Part shown: piece by piece, positions 1 through 7,306 of the stretch
Position numbering within the stretch: position 1 is the stretch's first letter
Layout of the letters: every line of letters starts with the position of its first letter
Assembly (NCBI GenBank): GCA_041660815.1
Contig: JBAZVN010000017.1
Span: forward strand, 1-64,000
Source of the DNA: PALSA-1006 sp041660815
GTDB lineage: Bacteria; Pseudomonadota; Gammaproteobacteria; Burkholderiales; Gallionellaceae
DNA: 64,000 nucleotides
Direction of reading: 5' to 3'
Made by a program: the position numbers and the translations under genes
Notes under the pieces: generated by a model
Told to the model about the DNA's origin: nothing
Seen by the model: the letters and a program-made list of their open reading frames with translations, nothing else
Database searches by the model: none

Positions 1-113
1 TAAGCACGACGCTCTACTGCACATTTGTCAGTAAAACATTTTTCAGCTTTAAGGAACAGTTTTTCGCCTTCACGACGACACTGACGGCACTTTGCATCAA
101 GATTTCTAGCCAA
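1..113 (-). CDS. rpsD: 30S ribosomal protein S4 (partial, N-terminus only)
   Basis: S4 is a primary 16S rRNA binder that nucleates assembly of the 30S body and, in many bacteria, represses its own operon. Only the first 37 codons are inside the window. The reading frame opens with TTG, eight bases after GGGAG, and begins LARNLDAKCRQC, which matches S4; no ATG is available nearby. Cysteines 9, 12, 26 and 31 make the zinc-binding C-X2-C-X13-C-X4-C pattern of C+ type S4, which E. coli S4 lacks. It lies 19 bases after rpsK, the expected alpha-operon order. Confidence 0.93.
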   Translation of the reverse strand, partial: MARNLDAKCRQCRREGEKLFLKAEKCFTDKCAVERRA

Positions 114-132
114 GATCTATACTCCCAACAAT

Positions 133-522
133 TTAGATACGACGCTTTTTCGGCGGACGGCAGCCGTTATGCGGCACTGGCGTAATGTCCGAAACGCTGG
201 TAATTTTAAAGCCCGCAGCATTAAGTGCGCGAACAGCTGACTCACGGCCTGGACCGGGACCTTTGATTCGAACTTCGAGGTTCTTAACACCACATTCAAC
301 TGCTGCTTTACCGGCAGTTTCCGCGGCTATCTGAGCAGCGAATGGTGTACTCTTACGCGAACCTTTAAAGCCGTTACCACCACTTGTTGACCAAGCCAAA
401 GCATTGCCCTGACGGTCTGTAATGGTGACAATAGTATTGTTGAAAGATGCGTGAACGTGAGCTATACCTTCCACCACATTCTTTTTGACTTTCTTGCGCA
501 CTCTCGTGTTGGTCTTAGCCAT
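133..522 (-). CDS. rpsK: 30S ribosomal protein S11
   Basis: S11 sits on the platform of the 30S subunit, near the mRNA exit and the E site. The 129-residue length equals that of E. coli S11. The N-terminal half carries the conserved HVHASFNNTIVTITD strand and the protein ends in the basic NGCRPPKKRRI tail typical of the family. GAGG lies eight bases before the ATG. It is between rpsM (20 bases upstream) and rpsD (19 bases downstream), so it is presumably on the alpha part of the long transcript. Nothing is unusual in it. Confidence 0.97.
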   Translation of the reverse strand: MAKTNTRVRKKVKKNVVEGIAHVHASFNNTIVTITDRQGNALAWSTSGGNGFKGSRKSTPFAAQIAAETAGKAAVECGVKNLEVRIKGPGPGRESAVRALNAAGFKITSVSDITPVPHNGCRPPKKRRI

Positions 523-541
523 GTCTTAATCCTCTATTAAA

Positions 542-907
542 TTACTTCTTCGCACCAGCGATTGATTTACGCGGACCTTTGCGGGTACGAGCATTCGTTC
601 GAGTGCGTTGTCCACGGCACGGCAAGCCGCGACGATGACGCAAACCACGATAACAGCCCAAGTCCATCAAGCGCTTGATGTTCATGGAAATTTCACGACG
701 CAAATCTCCCTCCACGGTAAACTTTGCGACTTCGTCGCGCAGTTTTTCCATGTCAGCGTCACTGACATCTTTAATTTTGGTGGAAGTAACAACACCGGCT
801 GCGGCGCAAATTACGCTTGCACGCGCACGACCGACACCGTAAATCGCTGTTAAAGCGATTACAGTATGTTGATGATTTGGAATGTTGACACCGGCAATAC
901 GAGCCAT
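542..907 (-). CDS. rpsM: 30S ribosomal protein S13
   Basis: S13 occupies the head of the 30S subunit, forms inter-subunit bridges with L5 and touches P-site tRNA with its basic tail. The 121 residues (E. coli 118) open MARIAGVNIPN, contain the IYGVGRARA turn that follows the first helix, and end in the Lys/Arg-rich tail ARTRKGPRKSIAGAKK. It is the first gene of the alpha group, 59 bases after rpmJ. In other bacteria S4 represses this operon from the rpsM leader; I see no strong promoter in the 59-base gap, so readthrough from spc is likely. Confidence 0.97.
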   Translation of the reverse strand: MARIAGVNIPNHQHTVIALTAIYGVGRARASVICAAAGVVTSTKIKDVSDADMEKLRDEVAKFTVEGDLRREISMNIKRLMDLGCYRGLRHRRGLPCRGQRTRTNARTRKGPRKSIAGAKK

Positions 908-966
908 GCAGCTACCCTATCGTTCAAAAGTCTAAAATTATATCATCCAGCAGCGATTAAAATCAA

Positions 967-1083
967 TCAACCCTGGCGTTGTTTATGGCGTGGATCGCTA
1001 CTACAGATCACACGAATTACTCTATTGCGCCGAATTATTTTGCAATTTCGACATACCTTCTTTACAGATGCTTGAACTTTCAT
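967..1083 (-). CDS. rpmJ: 50S ribosomal protein L36, zinc-binding form
   Basis: L36 is the smallest large-subunit protein and helps fold 23S rRNA near the peptidyl transferase region. This 38-codon frame begins MKVQASVKKVCRNCK and ends DPRHKQRQG. Cys11, Cys14, Cys27 and His33 form the CCCH zinc site of the C+ form. AGGAG lies five bases before the ATG. It lies between infA and rpsM, as in many proteobacteria where secY is followed by infA and rpmJ. Confidence 0.95.
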   Translation of the reverse strand: MKVQASVKKVCRNCKIIRRNRVIRVICSSDPRHKQRQG

Positions 1084-1114
1084 TTCGTTCTCCTAACACT
1101 TCTACTTAACAAAA

Positions 1115-1333
1115 TTATTTGGCACGGAAAACTATTCGCGCTCTACTCAAATCATAAGGCGATACATCAACGGTAACTTTGTCACCTGGCAAAATTCGAA
1201 TATAGTGCATTCTCATCTTGCCTGATATATGTCCCAATACTATAAAGCCATTTTCTAACTTCACTCGAAACGTTGCATTCGGCAGAGATTCAAGAATCTC
1301 ACCCTGCATCTGTATCACATCTTCTTTAGCCAT
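1115..1333 (-). CDS. infA: Translation initiation factor IF-1
   Basis: IF-1 is a single OB-fold protein that binds the 30S A site during initiation and helps IF-2 and IF-3 select the initiator tRNA. The 72 residues (the family's usual length) start MAKEDVIQMQGEILE and contain the S1-like NATFRVKLENG strand pair and the basic AHISGKMRMHYIRI-type surface, here HISGKMRMHYIRILPGD. The ATG overlaps the secY stop by one base (TAATG), so the two are probably coupled. In betaproteobacteria infA is commonly found here in the spc operon, unlike in E. coli. Confidence 0.97.
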   Translation of the reverse strand: MAKEDVIQMQGEILESLPNATFRVKLENGFIVLGHISGKMRMHYIRILPGDKVTVDVSPYDLSRARIVFRAK

Positions 1334-2655
1334 TAGCGCGTTAACCCGCCTTTAAAATTGGCCTTTTTTAGCAAGCTGTCATACTGATGTGTCATCATGT
1401 ACGACTGTACTTGAGCCATAAAATCCATTGTTACAACAACGAGAATCAGCAATGACGTCCCACCAAAATAAAAGGGAACATTCCATTTAACTACCAGAAA
1501 CTCAGGGAGCAGGCAAACCAAGGTTATATAAACAGCACCAACCAAAGTCAAACGCAACATAATCTTTTCAATATATTTTGCAGTCTGATCACCCGGACGA
1601 ATCCCAGGTAAAAATGCCCCGCTTTTCTTCAAATTATCCGCAGTTTCTTTGGGACTGAATACCAGTGCCGTATAAAAGAAACAGAAGAAAACAATTGCTG
1701 CAGCATAAAACATTACATATATCGGCTGCCCAGGTGAAAGCTTTTCACTAACATCTTTCAACCAAGACATACTTTCGCCAGTTCCAAACCATCCAGCCAA
1801 AGTAGCCGGAAATAAGATGATACTTGAAGCAAAAATCGGAGGGATAACACCTGCCATATTCAGCTTAAGCGGCAAATGCGAACTTTGACCACCGTATACT
1901 TTATTGCCCACTTGACGCTTGGCATAGTTAACCAAAATTTTGCGTTGACCACGCTCTACAAAGACGACCAGTGCTGTAATTGCAAAAGCGCCAATTAGCA
2001 AAAACAAAACCAACGGAATGGAAAAAGCGCCTGTACGAGCCATTTCCAAAGTATTGCCAATTGCACTTGGTAAACCAGCTGCAATACCCGCGAATATAAT
2101 TAACGAGATTCCATTACCCAAGCCACGCTCAGTAATTTGCTCTCCTAGCCACATTAAAAACATGGTGCCAGTAACTAATGTGATCACAGTAGTTAACTCA
2201 AACATCATTCCCGGATTAGGAACCAAACCAGCTTGAGACTGCAAAGCTACTGAAATTCCAAAAGCCTGAAACAATGCAAGAAGTAAAGTTCCATATCTTG
2301 TGTATTGGGTAATTTTGCGACGCCCAGCCTCACCTTCTTTTTTTAATTGCTCCAAATGCGGGACTGCTATGGTTGCCAATTGCATAATGATAGATGCCGA
2401 TATGTATGGCATGATACCCAGTGCAAATATGGTAAAACGTGAAAGCGCACCACCGGAGAACATGTTAAACATGCCCAAAATTCCGCCTTTTTGCGAATTA
2501 AACAAATCCGCCAAAACAGTGGGATCAATTCCAGGAACCGGAATATGCGCCCCGATGCGGTAAACAATTAAAGCGCCTAGCAAAAACCATAAGCGTTGAC
2601 CTAAATCACCGTACTTGTTTGCTTTTGCTCCTTTGATCGCAGCGTTCACAGACAA
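1333..2655 (-). CDS. secY: Protein translocase subunit SecY
   Basis: SecY is the ten-helix pore of the SecYEG translocon in the inner membrane and passes unfolded proteins to the periplasm or into the bilayer. The 440 residues are the usual length. They show the N-terminal GDLGQRLWFLLGALIVYRIG first helix, a Gly/Phe-rich plug region around FNMFSGGALSRF, the cytosolic loop KRQVGNKVYGGQSSHLPLK that contacts SecA and the ribosome, and several hydrophobic spans. It sits between rplO (3 bases upstream) and infA (1-base overlap). Its partner gene secE is in the same window at 27955-28299. Confidence 0.97.
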   Translation of the reverse strand: MSVNAAIKGAKANKYGDLGQRLWFLLGALIVYRIGAHIPVPGIDPTVLADLFNSQKGGILGMFNMFSGGALSRFTIFALGIMPYISASIIMQLATIAVPHLEQLKKEGEAGRRKITQYTRYGTLLLALFQAFGISVALQSQAGLVPNPGMMFELTTVITLVTGTMFLMWLGEQITERGLGNGISLIIFAGIAAGLPSAIGNTLEMARTGAFSIPLVLFLLIGAFAITALVVFVERGQRKILVNYAKRQVGNKVYGGQSSHLPLKLNMAGVIPPIFASSIILFPATLAGWFGTGESMSWLKDVSEKLSPGQPIYVMFYAAAIVFFCFFYTALVFSPKETADNLKKSGAFLPGIRPGDQTAKYIEKIMLRLTLVGAVYITLVCLLPEFLVVKWNVPFYFGGTSLLILVVVTMDFMAQVQSYMMTHQYDSLLKKANFKGGLTR

Positions 2656-2658
2656 CCC

Positions 2659-3093
2659 TTATTCAGCAATGCTACCGCCAGCAGCTTCAACCGCTGCGCG
2701 AGCACCCTTAGTCAACAACAATCCCTGCAATTTTACGGCACGGGTAATTTCGCCGGCCAAAATAACTTTAGCACCGAGCGAGATTGCTGGAATCACACCT
2801 GCTTGCTTCAAAGCCAACAAATCAATTACATCAACCGGCATATCCTGCAAATCAGACAAGCGAACTTGAGCTGTATCATTGCGCGTTAATGAGACAAAGC
2901 CTCTCTTCGGCAAGCGACGCTGCAATGGCATCTGACCGCCTTCAAAGCCTACTTTATGAAAACCACCTGAGCGAGATTTTTGACCTTTATGACCGCGGCC
3001 AGCAGTCTTACCCAAACCAGATCCAATGCCACGACCAACACGACGCTTAGAATGCTTTGCACCTTCGGCTGGTTTAATTAGATTGAGTTGCAT
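2659..3093 (-). CDS. rplO: 50S ribosomal protein L15
   Basis: L15 binds 23S rRNA late in 50S assembly, with a long basic extension into the particle. The 144 residues start MQLNLIKPAEGAKHS and carry the Gly/Arg/Lys-rich extension RRVGRGIGSGLGKTAGRGHK. I take the ATG at 3091-3093, which overlaps the rpmD stop by one base (TAATG), over an in-frame start four codons upstream, because L15 proteins begin MxLN. secY follows after 3 bases. Confidence 0.95.
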   Translation of the reverse strand: MQLNLIKPAEGAKHSKRRVGRGIGSGLGKTAGRGHKGQKSRSGGFHKVGFEGGQMPLQRRLPKRGFVSLTRNDTAQVRLSDLQDMPVDVIDLLALKQAGVIPAISLGAKVILAGEITRAVKLQGLLLTKGARAAVEAAGGSIAE

Positions 3094-3278
3094 TATGCCT
3101 CCCACTTCACGAGATAAAACACCTTATTAATCATACCTCTAACTGCAGGCGTATCTTCAACCTGAACAGTATGATTCAAACGTCGCAAGCCAAGACCTCT
3201 GATGCAAGCGCGATGTGACTCTTTAGTACCAATAACACTTTTAACTTGTGTTACTTTTAATGTTTTAGCAAGTGCCAT
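3093..3278 (-). CDS. rpmD: 50S ribosomal protein L30
   Basis: L30 is a small, non-universal protein on the 50S surface. The 61 residues contain the ferredoxin-like signature VTQVKSVIGTKESHRACIRGLGLRR in pieces: VKSVIG, then GLGLRRLNHTV, and VRGMINKVFYLV near the end. It lies two bases after rpsE and overlaps rplO by one base, which suggests translational coupling along spc. Length and order match proteobacterial spc operons; nothing is odd. Confidence 0.96.
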   Translation of the reverse strand: MALAKTLKVTQVKSVIGTKESHRACIRGLGLRRLNHTVQVEDTPAVRGMINKVFYLVKWEA

Positions 3279-3280
3279 GA

Positions 3281-3808
3281 TTACCCCTGTATTTCTTCTA
3301 CGCTTTTTCCGCGCTTAGCAGCAATTTCTGCCGGTGAGTTCAATGCCTTCAATCCGTTCAAAGTTGCACGAACTACGTTATAAGGATTGCTTGATCCGAT
3401 ACATTTAGCCAGAACATTACGCACGCCAACAGCTTCAAAAACAGCACGCATCGCACCACCCGCAATAATTCCGGTTCCTTCTGACGCCGGCAACATGTAC
3501 ACCTTGGCTGCACCGTGACGTCCGATAACTGCATGATGCAATGTACCGTTTTTCAAATTAACTTTGGATAACTTACGGCGAGATTCTTCCATGGCTTTTT
3601 GTACGGCTACAGGCACTTCTTTTGACTTGCCTTTGCCCATACCGATGCCGCCATCACCGTCACCAACAACGGTTAATGCAGCGAAACCCATAATGCGACC
3701 ACCTTTAACAACCTTGGTCACACGATTTACCGCGATCATTTTTTCGATGAGGCCGTCACCGCGATCTTCTTGTTGCTGCTGACCCTTACCACCTTGAGCT
3801 TTAGCCAT
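3281..3808 (-). CDS. rpsE: 30S ribosomal protein S5
   Basis: S5 lies at the mRNA entry side of the 30S subunit, helps unwind mRNA and controls decoding accuracy. The 175 residues (E. coli 167) have the N-terminal double-stranded-RNA-like domain with VNRVTKVVKGGRIMGF, whose VKGGR loop is where spectinomycin resistance changes occur and is wild type here, and the C-terminal domain ending EIAAKRGKSVEEIQG. The N-terminus has an extra Gln-rich stretch (KGQQQQEDRG). It sits between rplR and rpmD. Confidence 0.97.
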   Translation of the reverse strand: MAKAQGGKGQQQQEDRGDGLIEKMIAVNRVTKVVKGGRIMGFAALTVVGDGDGGIGMGKGKSKEVPVAVQKAMEESRRKLSKVNLKNGTLHHAVIGRHGAAKVYMLPASEGTGIIAGGAMRAVFEAVGVRNVLAKCIGSSNPYNVVRATLNGLKALNSPAEIAAKRGKSVEEIQG

Positions 3809-3821
3809 GATTTACCTCAGA

Positions 3822-4178
3822 TTAGAACTTAAGACCATGTTCGCGCGCTGAATCAGCCAGCGCTTTAATGCGACCATGATATTTGTGACCAGATCGGTCA
3901 AAAGCAACGGCGCTAACGCCTGCAGTCTTCGCTTTTTCAGCAATACGCTTACCGACAACGACCGCAGCAGCGACATTCCCGCCATTCGCCACTTCCTTAC
4001 GTACATCAGCTTCCGCAGTAGAAGCACTTGCCAGCACTTTCCCGCCGCAAGCAGAAATAACTTGTGCGTATATGTGCAGATTTGTGCGGTGTATTGCAAG
4101 ACGTACGGCTTTTTGATCAGCAATTTTTGCACGGGTTTTGCGTGCTCTGCGCTGACGCGCTTCATTCTTATTAGACAT
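3822..4178 (-). CDS. rplR: 50S ribosomal protein L18
   Basis: L18 binds 5S rRNA together with L5 and joins it to the central protuberance of the 50S subunit. The 118 residues (E. coli 117) begin MSNKNEARQRRARKTR, a basic arm, and end with the conserved FDRSGHKYHGRIKALADSAR segment typical of L18. It follows rplF by 11 bases and precedes rpsE by 13. An overlapping frame of similar length in this stretch is a shadow and has no ribosomal similarity. Confidence 0.97.
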   Translation of the reverse strand: MSNKNEARQRRARKTRAKIADQKAVRLAIHRTNLHIYAQVISACGGKVLASASTAEADVRKEVANGGNVAAAVVVGKRIAEKAKTAGVSAVAFDRSGHKYHGRIKALADSAREHGLKF

Positions 4179-4189
4179 ATCAGCCTCGA

Positions 4190-4723
4190 TTATTTCTTTT
4201 TAGTTTCTTTCAGGATCACAACTTCATCAGCGTAGCGTACACCCTTGCCTTTATAGGGCTCTGGTGAACGGTAAGCGCGGATTTCTGCTGCAACCTGGCC
4301 AACCTGCTGCTTATCCGAGCCTGTTAACACAATCTCAGTCTGTGTTGGCGTCGCAACTTTTACACCCACAGGCATTTTGTGAACAACAGGATGAGAAAAA
4401 CCCAAAGTTAAATTCAGTGAATCTCCAGCTGCCTGTGCGCGATATCCCACGCCAACCAAAGTTAACTTACGCTCAAAGCCCTGACTCACACCAATAACCA
4501 TATTGGCAACCAATGAGCGAATAGTTCCAGATTGGGCATTTGCCTGAGCTGAATCATTCGATGCTTTGCACAGCAAAGAATCTCCTTCACGAACTACACT
4601 GACATCACCCTTCAGATCTTGTGTCAATGAACCCTTTGGGCCTTTGATAGAAATTTTATTTGCAGCCAATGTCACCTCAACTCCGGCAGGTAACAAGACT
4701 GGATTTTTAGCTACTCTAGACAT
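4190..4723 (-). CDS. rplF: 50S ribosomal protein L6
   Basis: L6 binds near the sarcin-ricin loop at the factor-binding region of the 50S subunit. I start it at the ATG giving MSRVAKNPVLLPAGVEV, for a 177-residue protein, the E. coli length; GGAG lies just upstream. A longer frame with 16 further residues exists but runs into the rpsH stop region and is not L6-like. The family marks are GVGYRAQ in the middle and EPYKGKGVRYADE near the C-terminus. It is 10 bases after rpsH. Confidence 0.95.
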   Translation of the reverse strand: MSRVAKNPVLLPAGVEVTLAANKISIKGPKGSLTQDLKGDVSVVREGDSLLCKASNDSAQANAQSGTIRSLVANMVIGVSQGFERKLTLVGVGYRAQAAGDSLNLTLGFSHPVVHKMPVGVKVATPTQTEIVLTGSDKQQVGQVAAEIRAYRSPEPYKGKGVRYADEVVILKETKKK

Positions 4724-4733
4724 GTTTCCTCCG

Positions 4734-5129
4734 TTAAGCCACGATACATAAAACTTCGCCGCCAATTCCATTGGCGCGTGCTTTATGATCAGTCATCAAA
4801 CCTTTGGAGGTCGATACGATAGCAATTCCCATACCATTCATAACTTTCGGTATATCTTCGCTACCCTTGTAGACACGCAAACCTGGGCGACTTACACGCT
4901 GGATGGTTTCAATTACAGGACGGTTTGCGTAGTACTTTAAACCTATTTCTAAAGTCGGCTTACCTTCATTAGCAATAATCTTAAAGCCATCAACATAACC
5001 TTCATCTTGCAGCACTTTAGCAATTGCTGCCTTAAGCTTGGAAGAAGGCATTGCCACCGTTACTTTTTCTGCCATTTGCGCGTTACGAATACGCGTCAAC
5101 ATGTCAGAGATCGGATCACTCATACTCAT
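4734..5129 (-). CDS. rpsH: 30S ribosomal protein S8
   Basis: S8 binds helix 21 of 16S rRNA early in assembly and, in E. coli, represses the spc operon by binding mRNA near rplE. The start chosen gives MSMSDPISDMLTRIRNAQ, 131 residues (E. coli 130), with AAGGGTGA just upstream; a longer frame reaching 5234 overlaps rpsN and is rejected. The C-terminal STSKGLMTDHKARANGIGGE motif is the family signature. Whether autoregulation is conserved cannot be read directly from the sequence. Confidence 0.95.
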   Translation of the reverse strand: MSMSDPISDMLTRIRNAQMAEKVTVAMPSSKLKAAIAKVLQDEGYVDGFKIIANEGKPTLEIGLKYYANRPVIETIQRVSRPGLRVYKGSEDIPKVMNGMGIAIVSTSKGLMTDHKARANGIGGEVLCIVA

Positions 5130-5139
5130 AAATTCACCC

Positions 5140-5445
5140 TTACCAGCTAGCCTTGACAACACCAGGAATCTCACCGCGCATTGCGAATTCACGCAATTTG
5201 GTGCGACCCAAACCAAATTTACTGAACACGCCACGAGGACGCCCTGTCAGCGCGCAACGATTACGCAAACGCACCGGACTTGAATTGCGCGGCAATGTCT
5301 GTATCTTCTGACGAGCAACATAACGCTCTTCTTCAGTCAAAGACATATTACTTGCAATTGCCACCAAAGCTTCACGCTTCACTGCATATTTTTTTACTAC
5401 AACACGACGTTTCAGCTCACGATTGATGATTGATAACTTAGCCAT
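5140..5445 (-). CDS. rpsN: 30S ribosomal protein S14, zinc-less long form
   Basis: S14 is a head protein of the 30S subunit, needed late in assembly. The 101-residue length and the lack of a paired CXXC show the zinc-independent C- form, as in E. coli. Conserved pieces are RNRCALTGRPRGVFSKFGL and the end REFAMRGEIPGVVKASW. So this genome keeps zinc-binding S4 and L36 but a zinc-less S14. It lies between rplE (7 bases) and rpsH (10 bases). Confidence 0.97.
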   Translation of the reverse strand: MAKLSIINRELKRRVVVKKYAVKREALVAIASNMSLTEEERYVARQKIQTLPRNSSPVRLRNRCALTGRPRGVFSKFGLGRTKLREFAMRGEIPGVVKASW

Positions 5446-5452
5446 TTCGCCC

Positions 5453-5992
5453 TCAGTTCTTCAATGGAAATTTAAATGCCAACAAAAGAGCTTTTGCTTC
5501 TTCGTCAGTTTTAGCGGTTGTGGTTATTGTGATATTCATACCACGCAAAGCGTCAATTTTGTCGTATTCAATTTCTGGGAAAATGATTTGCTCTTTAATG
5601 CCCATATTGTAGTTGCCACGACCATCAAATGACTTTCCGGAGATACCGCGGAAGTCGCGAATGCGTGGAATAGCTACCGTTACCAAACGATCTAAAAATT
5701 CATACATACGCTCGCGCCGCAAAGTTACCTTGCAACCGACGGGGTAATTTTCACGAATCTTGAAGCCCGCTATGGATTTCTTTGATTTAGTAACAACAGG
5801 CTTTTGCCCAGCGATCTTTTGCATGTCGGCAACCGCATGATCCATCACTTTCTTATCAGCGACAGCCTCACCCACACCCATGTTCAGTGTGATTTTTTCA
5901 ATACGCGGCACTTCCATTACGGATTTGTAGCCGAACTTTTGCATCAAGTCTTTGGTAACTGATGTTTTGTAGAAATCGTATAAACGAGCCAT
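5453..5992 (-). CDS. rplE: 50S ribosomal protein L5
   Basis: L5 binds 5S rRNA and forms bridge B1b with S13 and contacts P-site tRNA. The 179 residues (the family length) include LMQKFGYKSVMEVPRIEKI near the start, the KSIAGFKIRENYPVGCKVTL core, and FDGRGNYNMGIKEQIIFPE near the C-terminus. It follows rplX by 14 bases and is followed by rpsN. In E. coli the S8 operator lies at this rplX-rplE boundary; the 14-base gap here is short and I did not find an obvious S8-site mimic. Confidence 0.97.
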   Translation of the reverse strand: MARLYDFYKTSVTKDLMQKFGYKSVMEVPRIEKITLNMGVGEAVADKKVMDHAVADMQKIAGQKPVVTKSKKSIAGFKIRENYPVGCKVTLRRERMYEFLDRLVTVAIPRIRDFRGISGKSFDGRGNYNMGIKEQIIFPEIEYDKIDALRGMNITITTTAKTDEEAKALLLAFKFPLKN

Positions 5993-6006
5993 GCTCTTCT
6001 TACCCC

Positions 6007-6318
6007 TTAAGCAATCACTTCGCCACTGGACTTGAAAACGCGAACCTTGCGGCCGTCTTCCAGAGACTTAACACCAACACGATCAGCTTTTTTAGTTGCC
6101 GCGTTGTAAATAGAAACGTTTGAAATATGAATAGGCTTCTCTATTTCAACGATACCACCCGCCACACCCTTTACAGGATTAGGTTTCTGATGTTTCTTCA
6201 CTTTGTTGATGCCACTCACCAAAAGAGAATCAGTTAGCACGCTTAGCACGCTGCCACGCTTACCTTTGTCTTTTCCAGCTATGACGATCACGTCATCATT
6301 TTTCTTAATCTTGCGCAT
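6007..6318 (-). CDS. rplX: 50S ribosomal protein L24
   Basis: L24 is one of the two assembly-initiating proteins of the 50S subunit and lies at the peptide exit. The 103 residues begin with a KOW motif (KKNDDVIVIAGKDKGKRGSV) and carry the NKVKKHQKPNPVKGVAGGI segment typical of L24. It sits 17 bases after rplN and 14 before rplE, as in all spc operons. There is nothing unusual in length (E. coli 104) or composition. Confidence 0.97.
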   Translation of the reverse strand: MRKIKKNDDVIVIAGKDKGKRGSVLSVLTDSLLVSGINKVKKHQKPNPVKGVAGGIVEIEKPIHISNVSIYNAATKKADRVGVKSLEDGRKVRVFKSSGEVIA

Positions 6319-6335
6319 GTTATTCCTTGTTTGCT

Positions 6336-6704
6336 TTACAGCACTTCTGGGGCCAGTGACACGATCTTCATGAAACGCTCATTGCGCAACTCACGAGTAA
6401 CCGGGCCAAATATACGAGTTCCAATAGGCTCAAGCTTGGCATTTAGCAAAACTGCCGCATTACCATCAAACTTAATCAAAGAGCCATCAGCACGACGCAC
6501 ACCTTTTGCAGTACGCACTACTACCGCACTATATACCTCGCCTTTTTTTACACGAGAACGGGGAGCTGCATCTCTGATACTGACTTTAATTACATCGCCG
6601 ATGCCAGCATAGCGACGCTTTGAGCCACCCAGAACTTTGATGCACATAACAGAACGCGCGCCAGTATTATCGGCGACATTCAAAACGGATTGCATTTGTA
6701 TCAT
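6336..6704 (-). CDS. rplN: 50S ribosomal protein L14
   Basis: L14 is a beta-barrel protein on the inter-subunit face, and forms bridge B8 with 16S rRNA; RsfS binds it to silence ribosomes. The 122 residues begin MIQMQSVLNVADNTGARSV and end VTRELRNERFMKIVSLAPEVL when joined across the C-terminus. It is the first gene of the spc operon. A 145-base gap separates it from rpsQ, with a promoter-like sequence at 6798-6825 and a hairpin-rich leader, so it likely has its own transcription start. Confidence 0.97.
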   Translation of the reverse strand: MIQMQSVLNVADNTGARSVMCIKVLGGSKRRYAGIGDVIKVSIRDAAPRSRVKKGEVYSAVVVRTAKGVRRADGSLIKFDGNAAVLLNAKLEPIGTRIFGPVTRELRNERFMKIVSLAPEVL

Positions 6705-6797
6705 TTTTTAAATCTCCAACTTTGACCGCACTCTGCGGCTAGTCTTGGAACCCGTTCGGGTTAGGCCGCCGCAAGCGACGGTGAAACGAAGCCGCGC
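6705..6797 (-). promoter_or_regulatory. Structured 5' leader of the spc operon (rplN)
   Basis: The 93 bases between the putative spc -10 and rplN can form three small hairpins. One has arms CCGCA/TGCGG (6726-6738), one has AACCC/GGGTT closed by a four-base loop (6749-6762), and one is CCG-rich around 6765-6780. None is followed by a T run in the direction of transcription, so they do not look like terminators. They may order the start of the mRNA or bind a regulator. I do not recognise a known ribosomal-protein leader in them. Confidence 0.4.
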
Positions 6798-6825
6798 ATT
6801 ATATTCAGACTTGAGAAAAACACAA
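6798..6825 (-). promoter_or_regulatory. Putative spc operon promoter
   Basis: On the minus strand TTGTGT (6820-6825) is followed after 16 bases by a perfect TATAAT (6798-6803), then GCGCGG. The site lies exactly where E. coli has Pspc, between rpsQ and rplN. The GC-rich stretch after the -10 resembles the discriminator of stringently controlled ribosomal promoters. The -35 is a weaker match; CTTGTG with a 17-base spacer is an alternative reading. Confidence 0.7.
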
Positions 6826-6849
6826 GCACTAATTGCATTTATTTTGCAA

Positions 6850-7113
6850 TTAAGCTGCTTCACCTTTCTCAAGCAACTTAGAAACGCGCCAGCTCTTGGT
6901 TTTCGCCAAAGGACGACACTCTTCTATCGTTACTACATCACCCTGATGAAACTCATTTGTTTCATCATGTGCGTGGTACTTTTTTGAAACACGGATGATT
7001 TTACCCAGCACAGGGTGTTTAACTTTGCGCTCGACCAATACCGTAACAGTTTTGTCCATCTTGTCGCTGACTACAGTTCCGGTCAGCGTGCGTTTTAGAT
7101 TCGTTGCACTCAT
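6850..7113 (-). CDS. rpsQ: 30S ribosomal protein S17
   Basis: S17 is an OB-fold protein that binds 16S rRNA helices 7 and 11 early in assembly. The 87 residues (E. coli 84) contain RTLTGTVVSDKMDKTVTVLV and the KKYHAHDETNEFHQGDVV segment that identify the family. Its start overlaps the rpmC stop by four bases, so the two are probably coupled. It is the last gene of the S10 group before the spc promoter region. Confidence 0.97.
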   Translation of the reverse strand: MSATNLKRTLTGTVVSDKMDKTVTVLVERKVKHPVLGKIIRVSKKYHAHDETNEFHQGDVVTIEECRPLAKTKSWRVSKLLEKGEAA

Positions 7114-7304
7114 TGCTGCGCACCTTTTTCAGTCATAACAGTTTTAACACGCGCAATGTCACGACGCACTTTGCGCAATTGACTGGTATTGCTCAATTGC
7201 TGAGTCGCCAACTGCATACGCAAGCCAAATTGTGCTTTATTCAACGACAACAACTCAACTTGCAAGTCTGCCGAAGATTTCGCTTTTAGTTCACTCGCCT
7301 TCAT
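7110..7304 (-). CDS. rpmC: 50S ribosomal protein L29
   Basis: L29 is a two-helix protein at the peptide exit of the 50S subunit, next to L23, where trigger factor and SRP dock. The 64 residues begin MKASELKAKSSADLQVEL and show the conserved LRMQLATQQLSNTSQLRKVRR region, of which the QLSNTS turn links the helices. It follows rplP by two bases and overlaps rpsQ by four. Length (E. coli 63) and place are as expected. Confidence 0.97.
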   Translation of the reverse strand: MKASELKAKSSADLQVELLSLNKAQFGLRMQLATQQLSNTSQLRKVRRDIARVKTVMTEKGAQQ

Positions 7305-7306
7305 AA

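Noticed and set aside
5130..5234. N-terminal extension of rpsH
   Set aside because: The extra 35 codons overlap rpsN and do not look like S8; the start with a good ribosome-binding site at 5129 gives the normal family length.
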